64,000 bases of DNA from Stomoxys calcitrans (GCF_963082655.1 NC_081556.1:66951727-67015726), one strand, 5' to 3'; shown: positions 10,830 to 22,630, numbered from the stretch's first letter. The notes: generated by a model not told the origin, from the sequence alone. Numbers and translations are program-made.

Positions 10830-12648
10830 CTTACTAAACTTACTCTAATTGGCTATGACAGAACATTTGTTCCACTTGCCGAACGTAGAAGAGCGTTCCA
10901 AGCGGTTCGATCTTCTGCGCTCATTTTATAATCTCTGGCACAAAGTTTCGAGGTGTCTCCCACCACTTGATCTTTCCATCGGGCTTTTGGTCGTCCCGGT
11001 TGGCATGTACCTCCGTGTTTGCCTTCAACGTGTACGTGTAATTATGCTGTCGTCGTCATACAGCTCGTAGTTCATATGTCGCCTATATTCGCCATTAACG
11101 AAAACTGGTCCATATATTTTACGAAGAATCTGTCTCTCAAATACTCCAAGCACTGCCTCATATACTTTTACAAGTATCCATGCCTCTGAACTATATAACA
11201 ACACGGGTAGTATCAGTGTCATGTATAGAGTAATCTTCGTCTGTCGTGGTGGTGGTCTTATTTTTAAACTGCTTTCCTGATCCAAAGTAGCATCAGTTTA
11301 CCAGTATTATTGTTCGCTTTATCTCAAAGCTGGTGTCATTAGTTTCGGTTAGGTTGGAGCCGAGGTAGATCAAGTTGCTGACAATCTCAAAGTTGTGGTT
11401 CCCAACTTTCTCCATTCTCTTTATCTGCTCGGTTCTACAAGGTGTTTTGGGAGTTGAAACCATCCATTTCGACTTATCTCCATTTAGTGCCAGATCCATT
11501 TTTACTGACTCTCTTTCGATTCTTTCAGTTACTTCTTCCGGTGATCAACCTATGATGTCGATGTCGTCGGCATAGGCGAGTAGTATGTGCTCTCTTGTGA
11601 TTAGTGTGCCATATCTATTCACATCTGCATCTCGTATAATCTTCTCCAGCAGGATATTAAAAAGATCACACGATAGGCTGTCTCCTTGTCTGAAACCTCG
11701 TTTGGTATTAAATGGTTCCGAGAGATTCTTTCCTATTCTTACTGAGGAACGCGTATCAGTGTGTCATCCTGCGGAGTCTTATTAATTTTGCAAGGATACT
11801 AAACTTAGACATGGCTTGAAATGCCTTTGAACGTAAAGGAGTATCGAAGGCGGCTTTGTAGTCAACAAAGAGATGGTAGGTGTTGATTTGTCCTTCACGG
11901 GTCTTTTCCAGGTTTTGACGCAGTGCGAATATCTGGTCTAGGGTGTATTTACCAGGTCTAAAGCCGCATTAATAGGGCCCAATTATCTCATTGACTTTAG
12001 GTTTTAATCTTTCACACAGTACGCTCGAGAGTATCTTGTATGCGATGGGGAGGAGACTTATTCCTCTTTCGTTGGCACATTCCATCTTGTCTCCTTTCTT
12101 GTGTACGGGGCATAGTATGCTGAGGTTCCTATCATCGGGTATGCGTTCTTCTAGCGAGATTGCGCAGACAAACTGATGCATACGCATTATTAGCCTGCCG
12201 CTTCCGATCTTAAATAGTTCAGCGGGTAACCTGTCGGCTCTTGCTGCCTCGTTATTCTTCAGTCGGGTCACTGCTACTTGGACCTCATTCTGACTAGGAG
12301 GTAAACATTTTATACCATCATCATTGATTGGTTCTGCGGTATCCTCTTCACCAGCATCTTTGGACACTAGCAGTTGGGTAAAATGTTCTTTCCATATCCT
12401 CAGCATGCTATCTGTGTCAGTTACCAGATTTCCTTTTTTGTCTCTACAGGAGGATGTGCCTGCTCCAAAGCCATCGGTTTGATGTTTAATTCTTTAGTAG
12501 AATTTGCGGACTCCATTCTGACTCCTGTTCATCTCAATTCGTTCCCACTTAGGACTTTCCATTTCCTTTTTCTTTCTGCGGAATGGACGTTTCTGTTTTC
12601 CCCTATTCTCCCGATACCTCTCTTGCCTCCGTTGCTACTGACTGCAGG
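10830..12648 (-). mobile_element. RTE-type non-LTR retrotransposon, 5'-truncated
   Basis: About 1.8 kb on the minus strand. It contains a reverse transcriptase with an intact YADD box (codons at 11563-11574, reading LLAYADDIDI), preceded by RIGKNLSEPFNTKRGFRQGDSLS and followed by NHNFEIVSNLIYLGS, LPVLLYSSEAWILVK and FGKWN. The 3' end is a short (taagt)-rich simple tail (10830-10850 on the plus strand), as RTE elements usually have. Several stops and frame changes occur (open blocks 11969-12406, 11293-11499, 11025-11285). The apurinic endonuclease N-terminus is absent. Inserted into element A. Confidence 0.82.
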
Positions 12649-12662
12649 GATAACATTGGTTA
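12649..12662 (+). repeat. Target-site duplication of RTE insertion, right copy
   Basis: GATAACATTGGTTA; partner at 10816-10829, one mismatch. Confidence 0.8.
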
Positions 12663-13840
12663 GCAAATATATTTAACAGATAAGCAATTAGCAAATATAT
12701 TTTACATATAAGCAACAAGAATTAAACGACATTTTAAAAAATAATAAGGAGTCGACAATTGAAACTTTTCATTCACTGTAGGATAAGTCCGGTAACGTGT
12801 TATTAATTCTCCAGTTCAGTATACCTATATTTGTGGCAATTGACTACACATTTCTCGTAGGGATATTAATCGCTATATCCCAAAGTAGAGGAGACAGTAC
12901 ACTTCATCTTGTTAGATCCACAGATCCTAAGGCTGCCGTAATGTATCTTGTAGTAAGTAAGTTATTAATAAACTTTCTTGCGGTAGAGTTGATGCCTAGA
13001 AACTCCAACTCCTTCATAATTGACGTTGGTTTTACATTATTGAAAGCACCTTCAATGTCAAGAAATACTTCCACTGTATATTCCTTGACAGCGAGAGGAC
13101 CCTCTATGTAGCCGACTAGGTCGTAAAGGGCTGTTTCAGTGGACTTGCCCTTACTTTATGCATGGTGCTTTGCGACAGGTGATCTCCACGGATCTTTGCC
13201 CTAAGATATGTTTCTGTCAACCTCTCAAGAATCTTCAGCGAAAAGGATGACAGACTAACTTCCCGGGAAATGTGTATCAACGAGTAGTTCTGGTGTTTCC
13301 TCACTAGACATTGTCCATACATTCTCTGTTTCTGAATATACCCCACCGTAATAGGTCTCGAGGACAGAATCTTCCGCAGCCTAGAGGCCTTAGATGTAAC
13401 CTCCACGGAGCGGCAGAATTCTACCCAGGATTTGTTCTTAGCCTTTCTCAGCTCGCTCTTATATTTTCTTAGATCAGCTTTATAGATCTCCCAATCATGT
13501 GATGCTCTTGTGACTTTTTCTCTGTTGAAGAGTTGTCTGCAGTCCTTCCTTAGACCAACTAGCTCTGGGGTCCACCATGGAGGTCGCAGTTTACCCTTTG
13601 GCTTCACACTAGGTCGTGCTGACACAAGCGAGTCATTCAGGGCCTTCGTGATCGGTTTGACCACTATGTCTACATCCTTCGTAGTTTCCACTTCCTTTGC
13701 TGGTCTAGAAGGGATAGACACAGAATTTGTGCCGAAATTTATCCCAATCCGCCTTTCTTCTATTTAGCCGAGGGACCACTACTTCGGTATTTTCTCCAAG
13801 GCCGAAACTAATATCAGAGGATCATCGTTATATTAGTTAT
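12663..13840 (-). pseudogene. Element A, 5' half: post-endonuclease linker and RT fingers/palm
   Basis: The minus-strand block 13116-13721 reads VKPITKALNDSLVSARP, RPPWWTPELVGLRKDCRQLFNREK, KNKSWVEFCRSVE and LKILERLTETYLRAKI, the linker between endonuclease and RT plus the first RT motif. Below it (12797-13111, other frame) is FLDIEGAFNNVKPTSIMKELEFLGINSTARK with the RT catalytic A-box Asp. The same protein is encoded on the plus strand at 40234-41038. Bases 12663-12795 are an AT-rich stretch that I cannot align. The 5' end is cut at about 13840 against an RTE fragment. Confidence 0.78.
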
Positions 13841-14846
13841 ATCGACTTTAGAACTGGTAAATCCACCATGGAGCAGATATTCATACTGCGCCAAATCCTG
13901 AAAAAATCCAGAAGGGCAAATCGACACCTAACATCTCTTTGTTGACTACAAAGCCGCTTTCAATAGACCTATACGTACAAATGTATTTCAAGCTATGTAT
14001 GAGTTTGGTTTTCTTGCAAACTTAATAAGACTCTGCAGGATGACACTTGTTGATACACGTTCCTCAGCAAGAATAGGAAAGAATCTCTCCGAACCATTAA
14101 GCTGTCGATATCGGTCTGTCACCGGAATTAGTAACAGCAGCCTTTGTAAGAATCAAAAGAGAATCGTTGAAAATGGGTCTGGCAGTAAATGGATATAAGA
14201 CAAAATGGATGGATCAACGCCGAAAACGCCTTGTAAAACCGATCATATAAAGAAAATGGAGAAAGAGAAACACAACTTTGAGGTAGTCAGTACATTTATC
14301 TTAGTCGACACCGCCGTAACCGAAACGAATGACACCAGCTTTGTAATAATGCGAAGATTAAATCTGGCAAACAAATGCTACTTTGGATTAAGTAAGTAAA
14401 CGAAGATTACACTATGCAAGACACTGATTCTACCCGTGTTGTTATATAGTTCCGAGGCATGGGGGATTGTGAAAACAGATGAGGCAGTGCTTGGAGTTAA
14501 ATATACGGACCAGTGTGCATCAATGTAAAATAAAGGTGTCGTATGAACGAGGTGTATGATGACGATAGCATAGCTACACATATCAAAATACAACGGCTGC
14601 GTTGGCTAGTTCATGTTGTCAGAATGGATGAAGAAGCTCCAGCAAAGAAGTCTTTTGAAGGCGATCATGGTGGTACACGCAAATGGAGATGGCCAAAAGC
14701 ACGATGGATAGATCAAGTGTTGGCAGATACCTCGAAACTTGGTGTCAGAGATTTTGGAATGAGCACAGAAGATCGAGACGCTTGGAACGCTATTCTACGT
14801 TCGGCTAATGGGACAAATGTTCTGTCCTAGCCAATTAAAGTAATGT
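13841..14846 (+). pseudogene. RTE-type retrotransposon fragment, internally deleted
   Basis: Plus-strand copy of the family at 10830-12648. It opens with GKSTMEQIFILRQILKK (13850 on), continues through FGFLANLIRLCRMTL, then at about 14105-14165 jumps past the YADD region to VENGSGSK and later KTPCKTDHIKKMEKEKHNFEVV. The C-terminal block 14543-14830 reads QRLRWLVHVVRMDEEAPAKK and RKWRWPKARWIDQV and ends SANGTNVLS followed by a 'gtaatgtaatgtaa' tail. The RT catalytic box is deleted, so it is inert. It faces the minus-strand RTE, giving an inverted pair around the 5' half of element A. Confidence 0.8.
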
Positions 14847-14859
14847 AATGTAAAAAATT

Positions 14860-15005
14860 CTGGCTGACAAATACTTTTGTAAATCAGCTCCAATCGACAT
14901 TATTCTAGGTGTTGATGTTTAATCTCGAACTGGTTTACCGTCCGCTCAAAATATCATTTTCGGCTGGTCTTTATATGGAACCTATCCAAATTAATTTCAA
15001 TCTGA
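14860..15005 (+). pseudogene. BEL/Pao-type pol scrap (aspartic protease region)
   Basis: The reading LADKYFCKSAPIDIILGVDV, a stop, then TGLPSAQNIIFGWSLYG. BEL/Pao polyproteins have a similar 'LAD..F..S..ID.LLG...(A)Q.T.FGW.L.G' stretch in the peptidase region. Only about 150 bp is recognisable; no LTR seen. Confidence 0.5.
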
Positions 15006-15685
15006 TTTTCAAGACTTCTTTAGCTCTATTCAATTCAGTGAAATATTTTATTACTCAAATCTCAAATTTGATTATAAAAAAGCACTGATATTGAAAGGAA
15101 TGAAGATAAAGTGCCCGAGTTAAAGTCTCGTTCTTGTTTTTGCTAAACGACTTATACAGAAAATTAAAGTCTTGTATAGCTGTGATAAAAATGACTTTAA
15201 CTATGAAGAGAGAGTCCTCGCATAAAGTCTGTTACAAAAATAATTTTTTACACGGGCTGTTTGGATAGAAAATGTCATGATGTACTGGAAAAAGGCAATA
15301 AATAAAAAAAGGTAATTTAAAGAAAAACATATTAACTAAAAAATACCAAGACAGGTTTTTCGCATTTATTTTCTATATCCGAAATGAGGTAATGTGATAC
15401 AAGTAATAAAACATTTTTTGAACTCATATGGATCTTAAAAATTTAATTTTTATTGGCGAAATAAGGTCTTGTGAAAATACCTAATATGCATTTTTTTGAA
15501 GTAATTGGATACAAAAAAAACAAAAAGTACCCATTTTGCCCGGTGCCCCGAAAGGTGTCCACCCTTTTAAAAATTCGAAAATAGAATAACTTTTTCGGTA
15601 TTTATGTTCGAAATACTGCATTGAACCCTTTAACCAAGTTTGGTAGAATACTGCGGCATCCTACTAAGATTGTTAAAAACAAATT
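15006..15685. other. AT-rich spacer, nothing recognised
   Basis: About 680 bp with poly-A/T runs and a short 'ggtgccccgaaaggtgtcca' phrase at about 15542-15561. No coding or family signal that I can support. Confidence 0.35.
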
Positions 15686-15689
15686 AAAG

Positions 15690-15775
15690 AAATACCCATG
15701 CCCTGATCCGGATTTGAACTCCGGACCTTTGGCTCTGGAATCGTATGCCCTTCCCCTGCACCCCAGAGTCATATA
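15690..15775 (-). repeat. tRNA-like sequence 1 (SINE-like)
   Basis: On the minus strand: 'ggtccggagttcaaatccgg', a good T-arm (TCCGG pairs CCGGA around a box B-like AGTTCAAAT), preceded by 'gggtgcaggggaagggc' and a poor anticodon arm. The acceptor stem does not close. A T-rich tail follows. More likely a tRNA-derived SINE head than a functional tRNA. Confidence 0.42.
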
Positions 15776-15859
15776 TGAAAGATACAACAAGCCGCTTACT
15801 TGTCTTGTAAAGTATTTTACAGATCAGTGTTCTGTTAACTATCATCATAAACTGTATAG

Positions 15860-15935
15860 CAAGCGGTTGTGGGGTAGAGGGTGCAGCCATGGTTTGTGTG
15901 TCAACGGGCTTGGGTTCGATTCCTGGGCGGGGACA
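15860..15935 (+). repeat. tRNA-like sequence 2 (SINE-like)
   Basis: Box A-like 'tggggtagagggtgc' and box B-like 'ttgggttcgattcctggg', followed by a T-rich tail. Opposite orientation to the one at 15690-15775. Confidence 0.42.
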
Positions 15936-16184
15936 AATTATGTTTTTTTATTCAATTTATTTATTTTTTCAAGTGTCTTAGGCGAATAATATTTTCAAAA
16001 ATCACGTAATTCAAAACAAAATAAAATTTTATGTTTAAGGAAAATTTCATTACAAATATTACTGAATAGAATTTTGTATAAAATAAAATTTAAATTTTCT
16101 AAAGACAAGAAAAGGTGCGAATTTTAAAAATATTTTTCGCCTGAAGCATTTAAAAAAATCGAAAAAATTTAAAAAAATACTTTG

Positions 16185-16255
16185 CGCCCGACGTCGAATT
16201 CGCACCCGGACCACGGATATTTTCATTACACCACATCCCTACTTGACATGCAAGT
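16185..16255 (-). repeat. tRNA-like sequence 3 (SINE-like)
   Basis: Minus strand: 'gtggtgtaatgaaaatatcc' (box A-like) and 'ccgggtgcgaattcgacg' (box B-like), with a T-rich 3' tail. Duplicated at 18032-18102 as part of the tandem duplication. Confidence 0.38.
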
Positions 16256-16869
16256 AAATCTTTGCCTTTTTCTGGTTGTGATTTGTGATTTGAACTGTTA
16301 TCACATATTTTTATTAAACTCTTTCTTTGAACTTGACTTGAAATGGAAGAAAGAGAAAACTAAAATCACAAGGTGTGATAACAGTTGCCAGATCAACAAA
16401 AATTAAGAAAAATTTAGGAAAAGATGGGGATAAATTTTATAAATAATAAAACATTTCTTTCGTTTGGTTTGTCTGTTTGCGCTCTCTTTTTTCGGTACTA
16501 AAATCTTATTGAGATACCATTGCAGGATATTGTCCGGCTTTAGACCATTGTTTAAAGCTTTCTATTTAAGCAATAGTATAGCAAAAATAAAGTCGGCAAA
16601 AGTATGTTGTTGCTGGAAGCATTTGACTATCCGTATCGCGATTTCAATTTCGACAAAGAATTATCATCAGCGGACGATATCAAATGGATCATGGTGCTTT
16701 ATAACCTTCCCAACTAGAAATGACTGCCTTGGCACCTGTGGTCAGGAGAAATGCTTCAAGCGCACAACTAGTCGCCAGATTAGTTAATTAGGAATAGACG
16801 GATCCACAGTTCGTCCCCAGCCTCAAGTTAAGGTGGCGTTTCCGACTCGGATTCAGACAGCAACTGTCA

Positions 16870-17928
16870 ATGAAGCATACATCGAAGCCGAATCGAGAAA
16901 TGAGGGCGGCGGAATGACGACAGAAGTGAGCGATGGCTTTTCTAAGCTCACAGGCAGACCGAGAAAGCGATCCGGGGCACGATAAAGGAGGCAGAGGAGT
17001 ATGTACGGGCAGCGCAATCGGGCGAAAGTGCAGGATGCTGGAAAGGATAGAACTGATGTTCCAGGCACACGGAAGGGAAAGATGGTCACTGAGAATATTA
17101 AGGAGCCGCCCTCTTACGCCACAGTGGCAAGGAAGCACAGCAGAGATGTTCTGATTTATGAAGTCATCAATATCGGCAGTACATCTGGTAGGATTCCACC
17201 AGTTCATCGGTCCCAAGTGGATGAAATGGTTAACGATAGGATTTTCCAACATGTGTGGAAATCTGTAGAGGGTCCACCCATACAAATGATGAGCTTCGAG
17301 AATAGAGGGGAAATTTTTTCGCTGCGATTTGCGCATCGGCGGAATGTAATGATACCGTCAAACAGCTCGTCAGAGGTATCCATGCTCCTTGGGAGCGCGC
17401 AAAGCTCGATCTTGTGAGATAAATGGACATTCCTCAGCTCACAAAGGCTACGGTCTTCATTAAGGGATCGGGCAGTTAATTTGCGACGGAACGCATGTTG
17501 GGATTCCTTGGCAAACCAAGACAAGGTTTGGTCGCAGAGAAGTGAGAGGTCTTCCACAGAGAGGAGAAGGAAGAAGAAACACTCCTTGTGGTTGGCATTG
17601 ATCACATCCCCGTGACGAGTTTGGCTAAGACTAAAGGCATGGCGCAGTACGGGAACAAGGCTGTTTTTTTCAAGATTGGGAAGACTAGGATAGGCAGAAA
17701 TTTTCATTCTGCGCCGCCTAACAAACAGGGGACAACGAGACAATCACGGCATCTCTCAATATTGGAAAGACTAGGAGAAACAATGATCCTAATACTAAAA
17801 TGTCAGGCAGTGCAGTTGCGTGAGACTTGACGCAACTCAACAAACAGAGACCCTACGACGGACCCATCACCGACTTCAAGATTCGGGTAAGTAACGATCC
17901 CAATATTAAAACATTAGGCAGCGCAGCG
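16870..17928 (+). pseudogene. Element C ORF1 remnant, duplication copy 1
   Basis: The frame 17001-17417 reads KEPPSYATVARKHSRD, then VNDRIFQHVWKSVEGPPIQMM and RGEIFSLRFAHRR. The same protein at 50181-50645 runs on as VRGMHAPWEGVKLDL where this copy has shifted frame (17360 on). The continuation in another frame is MVGIDHIPVTSLAKTKGMAQYGNKAVFFKIGKTRIG (17588-17700). Proteins of this kind are the RNA-binding ORF1 of LOA/I-type non-LTR elements. Broken by at least two frameshifts and a stop. The long minus-strand ORFs across it (16788-17336, 17204-17743) are shadows. Confidence 0.72.
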
Positions 17929-19775
17929 ATAAAATTTAAATTTTCTAAAGACAAGAAAAGGTGCGAATTTTAAAAATATTTTTCGCCTGAAGCATTTAAA
18001 AAAATCGAAAAAATTTAAAAAAAATACTTTGCGCCCGACGTCGAATTCGCACCCGGACCACGGATATTTTCATTACACCACATCCCTACTTGACATGCAA
18101 GTAAATCTTTGCCTTTTTCTGGTTGTGATTTGTGATTTGAACTGTTATCACATATTTTTATTAAACTCTTTCTTTGAACTTGACTTGAAATGGAAGAAAG
18201 AGAAAACTAAAATCACAAGGTGTGATAACAGTTGCCAGATCAACAAAAATTAAGAAAAATTTAGGAAAAGATGGGGATAAATTTTATAAATAATAAAACA
18301 TTTCTTTCGTTTGGTTTGTCTGTTTGCGCTCTCTTTTTTCGGTACTAAAATCTTATTGAGATACCATTGCAGGATATTGTCCGGCTTTAGACCATTGTTT
18401 AAAGCTTTCTATTCAAGCAATAGTATAGCAAAAATAAAGTCGGCAAAAGTATGTTGTTGCTGGAAGCATTTGACTATCCGTATCGCGATTTCAATTTCGA
18501 CAAAGAATTATCATCAGCGGACGATATCAAATGGATCATGGTGCTTTATAACCTTCCCAACTAGAAATGACTGCCTTGGCACCTGTGGTCAGGAGAAATG
18601 CTTCAAGCGCACAACTAGTCGCCAGATTAGTTAATTAGGAATAGACGGATCCACAGTTCGTCCCCAGCCTCAAGTTAAGGTGGCGTTTCCGACTCGGATT
18701 CAGACAGCAACTGTCAATGAAGCATACATCGAAGCCGAATCGAGAAATGAGGGCGGCGGAATGACGACAGAAGTGAGCGATGGCTTTTCTAAGCTCACAG
18801 GCAGACCGAGAAAGCGATCCGGGGCACAATAAAGGAGGCAGAGGAGTATGTACGGGCAGCGCAATCGGGCGAAAGTGCAGGATGCTGGAAAGGATAGAAC
18901 TGATGTTCCAGGCACACGGAAGGGAAAGATGGTCACTGAGAATATTAAGGAGCCGCCCTCTTACGCCACAGTGGCAAGGAAGCACAGCAGAGATGTTCTG
19001 ATTTATGAAGTCATCAATATCGGCAGTACATCTGGTAGGATTCCACCAGTTCATCGGTCCCAAGTGGATGAAATGGTTAACGATAGGATTTTCCAACATG
19101 TGTGGAAATCTGTAGAGGGTCCACCCATACAAATGATGAGCTTCGAGAATAGAGGGGAAATTTTTTCGCTGCGATTTGCGCATCGGCGGAATGTAATGAT
19201 ACCGTCAAACAACTCGTCAGAGGTATCCATGCTCCTTGGGAGCGCGCAAAGCTCGATCTTGTGAGATAAATGGACATTCCTCAGCTCACAAAGGCTACGG
19301 TCTTCATTAAGGGATCGGGCAGTTAATTTGCGACGGAACGCATGTTGGGATTCCTTGGCAAACCAAGACAAGGTTTGGTCGCAGAGAAGTGAGAGGTCTT
19401 CCACAGAGAGGAGAAGGAAGAAGAAACACTCCTTGTGGTTGGCATTGATCACATCCCCGTGACGAGTTTGGCTAAGACTAAAGGCATGGCGCAGTACGGG
19501 AACAAGGCTGTTTTTTTCAAGATTGGGAAGACTAGGATAGGCAGAAATTTTCATTCTGCGCCGCCTAACAAACAGGGGACAACGAGACAATCACGGCATC
19601 TCTCAATATTGGAAAAACTAGGAGAAACAATGATCCTAATACTAAAATGTCAGGCAGTGCAGTTGCGTGAGACTTGACGCAACTCAACAAACAGAGACCC
19701 TACGACGGACCCATCACCGACTTCAAGATTCGGGTAAGTAACGATCCCAATATTAAAACATTAGGCAGCGCAGCG
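17929..19775. repeat. 1.85-kb tandem duplication, copy 2
   Basis: Near-identical to 16083-17928 with one extra A in the poly-A run near 18020 and four substitutions (near 18415, 18829, 19212 and 19614). The sequence continues past 19775 into the rest of element C, whereas copy 1 stops at the junction. Copy 2 therefore has the original right flank. Confidence 0.95.
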
Positions 19776-20118
19776 ACAGGATTCTCAATGCAGCCTAACG
19801 AACAGAGAGCCGACGATGGTACCATCACCTACTCCAAAGAAGCCTATTTACTAAAGATTTGGAAGACTAAGATAAACAAAGATCCTAATATTGAAACATC
19901 AGGCAGTACAGGGATTGGAAACTCAATACAGCCTAACGAACAGGGACCGCATGATGGAACCATTACCGACTTTATAAAAAACGGAAGACAAAGATAGGCA
20001 AAGAACCTACTACGATGACTTCGGGCTGTGCAGTGACGGTAGTCAATGCAGTCTAAGAACAGGAAGCAGACGATGAGATCATTATCTACTCCCAAGATGC
20101 CCATCTACTGGAGGACCA
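18717..20118 (+). pseudogene. Element C ORF1 remnant with C-terminal tandem repeats
   Basis: Same ORF1 as in copy 1, with the full 3' part. From about 19520 the frame runs through repeating units of roughly 40 residues with the pattern NDPN-x-K-x-SGSA-x-QPN-x-Q-x-DDGTIT (open block 19674-19997). ORF1 is followed at once by the ORF2 start at 20119. Carries the same disabling frameshifts as copy 1. Confidence 0.7.
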
Positions 20119-21745
20119 ATGATTGAGATAATTCAGATAAACCTCCACCGGAGCGAGACTGCTACACACGCTCTGTTGGAGAAAATCAGCAAGGACAAGA
20201 AGCATATTAACTACCAATTATTCTATGCTAACACTGGTACTCGGCCGACCTGCGAATAGGTCGACAGCGTTAATGACGCCGCCAAGATAAAAAAGTTTCT
20301 CTCAAAAACCCATGTCCAAACTGAAACTTTAGTAGACGACATGGGAGTGAGAGCAGAGACAACGGAGGATATGTTAAGGCTTTTAATGAAAACCCTGTTC
20401 CACAAGATAAGACGGGACTCACGGAGACACAAGTATCTTAGAATAATGGTGTTGATCGAACATTTACAATTACAGAATTTATGGTGAACGAATCTGTGAG
20501 GAGCTTCAAACCAATTAATTCACCCGGACCTGATGGAATATTTCCGACATTACTACAGAATGCGCCCCACCTTGCCAATATTTTCACAGCTTGCCTGGGA
20601 CTTGCATATACTCCCAAAGCCTAGCAGGAGGCAAGGATGGTATTTATACCCAAAGGCCTACAGACCAATAAGCCTTACGTCTTTCTACTCAAAGCCATGG
20701 AACGTATTTTGGATACCATGATAAAGAGTAGGACATCCAGCGAACTATTTAAATACAAACAGCATGCCTATGTCAAGGGAAGGTGGGTGGACAAGAACCC
20801 TTAGATTTTTTTAACAATGTGCGGACCGATGCACTGATCCAATCCTTAGATCAGTACTGGTTGGACCCGATCCTTTGAGACTGGATAATCCATATGCTAA
20901 GGAACTGGTAGGTAAATTGCGGGTCCCATGACATAAATATAAGGAAGAAAGTGGCACAAGACACGCCACAGAGGGGCATTTTATCGCCACTCCTATGGGT
21001 GACCACCATAAATGTCCGATTACTGATGCTTACTGAGGAGGGATTTGAACCCGTCTGCTATGCAGACGATGTTATAATAAGGTAAGGATCCGAACGGGCT
21101 ATGCGGAAGGGTCGAAAGGGTCTTGCATATGGCATATGACTGGGCTAGATCCAGAGGTCTCAATGTTAACCCAGAGAAGACTTAAATATGCCTGGAAGAC
21201 GAATGTGGGCCAATTTAACGTACCACGTTTCCTCAACGAAACGATTTCCATATCTGACAAGCCAAATACTTAGGTGTGATCTTGGACAGGAAACTGAATT
21301 GGAAGTGTCACATTCCGGAGCGTACTGAGAAGGCTCATAGATGTTGGGCTTTATATAGACTGGCCGTAGTCTAGAAATGGGGCCTGAATCAGGCTCTACA
21401 GGAGCGTGATCAGACCAATACTTACTTACGCCTCAGTAGTTTGGGGGACTGCTATGGAGAAAAAGTGCAACATAAGGACCACACAACAGGTTCTTGACCA
21501 TATGCGGAGCGATGAGGACCACGTCCACTAGGGCACTGGAGACTATTTTAGATATCCGACCCATTGACATAGAGATTTAGTGTGAGGCAGCCACTGACAC
21601 TATGAGACTTACGGTGATGGAAGAATGGATTGAGGATGGGAGCAACTCATACCATCGCGGTATTTTCGAGGCGGCACTGCTGCCAGCGGCACACTCTTCG
21701 GTTGACAGAACCCTAGTATTGTCGCCAGAACCAGAGTACTGCCAT
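20119..21745 (+). pseudogene. Element C ORF2 remnant (endonuclease start, RT)
   Basis: Starts MIEIIQINLHRSETATHALLE, the N-terminus of an APE-type endonuclease, but jumps within 100 bp to NYQLFYANTGTRP and then to the linker (VDSVNDAA-like), so most of the endonuclease is deleted. RT pieces follow: PKAYRPISLTSF, MIKSRTSSELFKYKQHAYVKGR, a YADD box intact at 21059-21070 (VCYADDVII), YLGVILDRKLNWKCHI and LTYASVVWGTAME. It ends inside RNase H at about 21745 and abuts a TTTATACCC repeat. Many stops; dead. Confidence 0.75.
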
Positions 21746-21804
21746 CAATAAACTTGGTTAACCCGAAGCCTTTCGGGTAGCAGTCCGAGTCCGAATTAAG
21801 GGAG

Positions 21805-22317
21805 TGGGCGACGAATCGGTCTATAACCTGATATAGCTCCCATACAAATCGATCTCCCGATTTGACTTCGTAAGCCTCTGGAAGCCACAATTTTTGTCCG
21901 ACTGATGATGATGACTTCCAACAACTGTGCCACGTACGGTTTAAATCGGTCTAGAACCAGATATAGCTCCCATATAAATCGATCTCCCGATTTGACTTCG
22001 TAAGCCCTTCCAAGCCACAATTTTTGTTTTGGATTTGGCTGAAATTTAGCATGTAGTGATTTGATAAGACTTCGAACAACTGTGCCAAGTGCGGCCAAAA
22101 TCAGTCTATAATCTGATATAGCTCCCATGTAAAACGGTCTCTCGATCGTTTTTTTTCGGTTCCTAGAAGTTTTAATTTTTGCTGGTTTGACAGAAGTTTG
22201 GTATGTAGAATGCATTATGCTTTACAAATAAATTTACTTTGCATACATGTTTTGCAGAATCCATAGTGATGGGTTCCCAAGATTCGGCCCGGCCGAAATT
22301 AGCACGCATTTACTTGT
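21805..22317 (+). repeat. Fly TTTATACCC repeat, 5'-truncated with 3' end
   Basis: Three body units with 'gatatagctcccatata', then the family 3' block ('agaagttttaatttttgctg', 'cccaagattcggcccggccg') and close 'gcatttacttgtttt'. Joined directly to element C on its left. Confidence 0.87.
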
Positions 22318-22512
22318 TTTATTTATATATTTGTTGTTAATTATTACTTTTATATAACTTCTAAATTGTATTTTTTGTAATAAGCTATTATTTTTACAAT
22401 TCTAGTACAGTCAATTTTAAGATTTTAAATCTTGTTGTACTAGGAACGTCATTAATAAACAATTAAAAAAATTTAATGTTGTAATCAGGGCTGCGGAGTC
22501 GAGCAATTTTTG

Positions 22513-22630
22513 CAAATGTTAATTTGCCCATGAACATTCCATTTAAGAACTGCGGCAAACTTCTCACAAATCAATGAGTGCTGTCCGATTCAATTTTAAG
22601 CCTACTGATAAAGGACCTCCTTTTTTACCG
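22513..22630 (-). mobile_element. tRNA-derived SINE-1, 3'-body fragment
   Basis: Matches the reversed body of the SINE at 33670-33935: 'cccatgaacattccattta', 'caatgagtgctgtccgatt' and 'ctgataaaggacctcctt'. The tRNA head is missing. Confidence 0.65.

Larger units (their letters stand above)
16083..17928. repeat. 1.85-kb tandem duplication, copy 1
   Basis: Sequence from 'ataaaatttaaattttctaa' to 'ttaggcagcgcagcg' is repeated immediately downstream at 17929-19775, offset 1846-1847 bp. I see only four substitutions and one 1-bp indel between the copies. The unit holds a reversed tRNA-like head (16185-16255), a 13-bp inverted repeat (AACTGTTATCACA 16293-16305 / complement 16374-16386) and the ORF1 region of element C. 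Confidence 0.95.

Noticed and set aside
15690..15935. Functional tRNA genes
   Set aside because: Box B and one T-arm are good, but the acceptor and anticodon arms do not close in either sequence.
16788..17336. 182-aa minus-strand ORF, repeated at 18635-19183, and 179-aa ORFs at 17204-17743 and 19051-19590
   Set aside because: They are antisense to element C ORF1. The plus-strand protein is matched by the independent copy at 50181-50645, whereas the minus reading is not conserved as a protein; the repetition is due to the tandem duplication.
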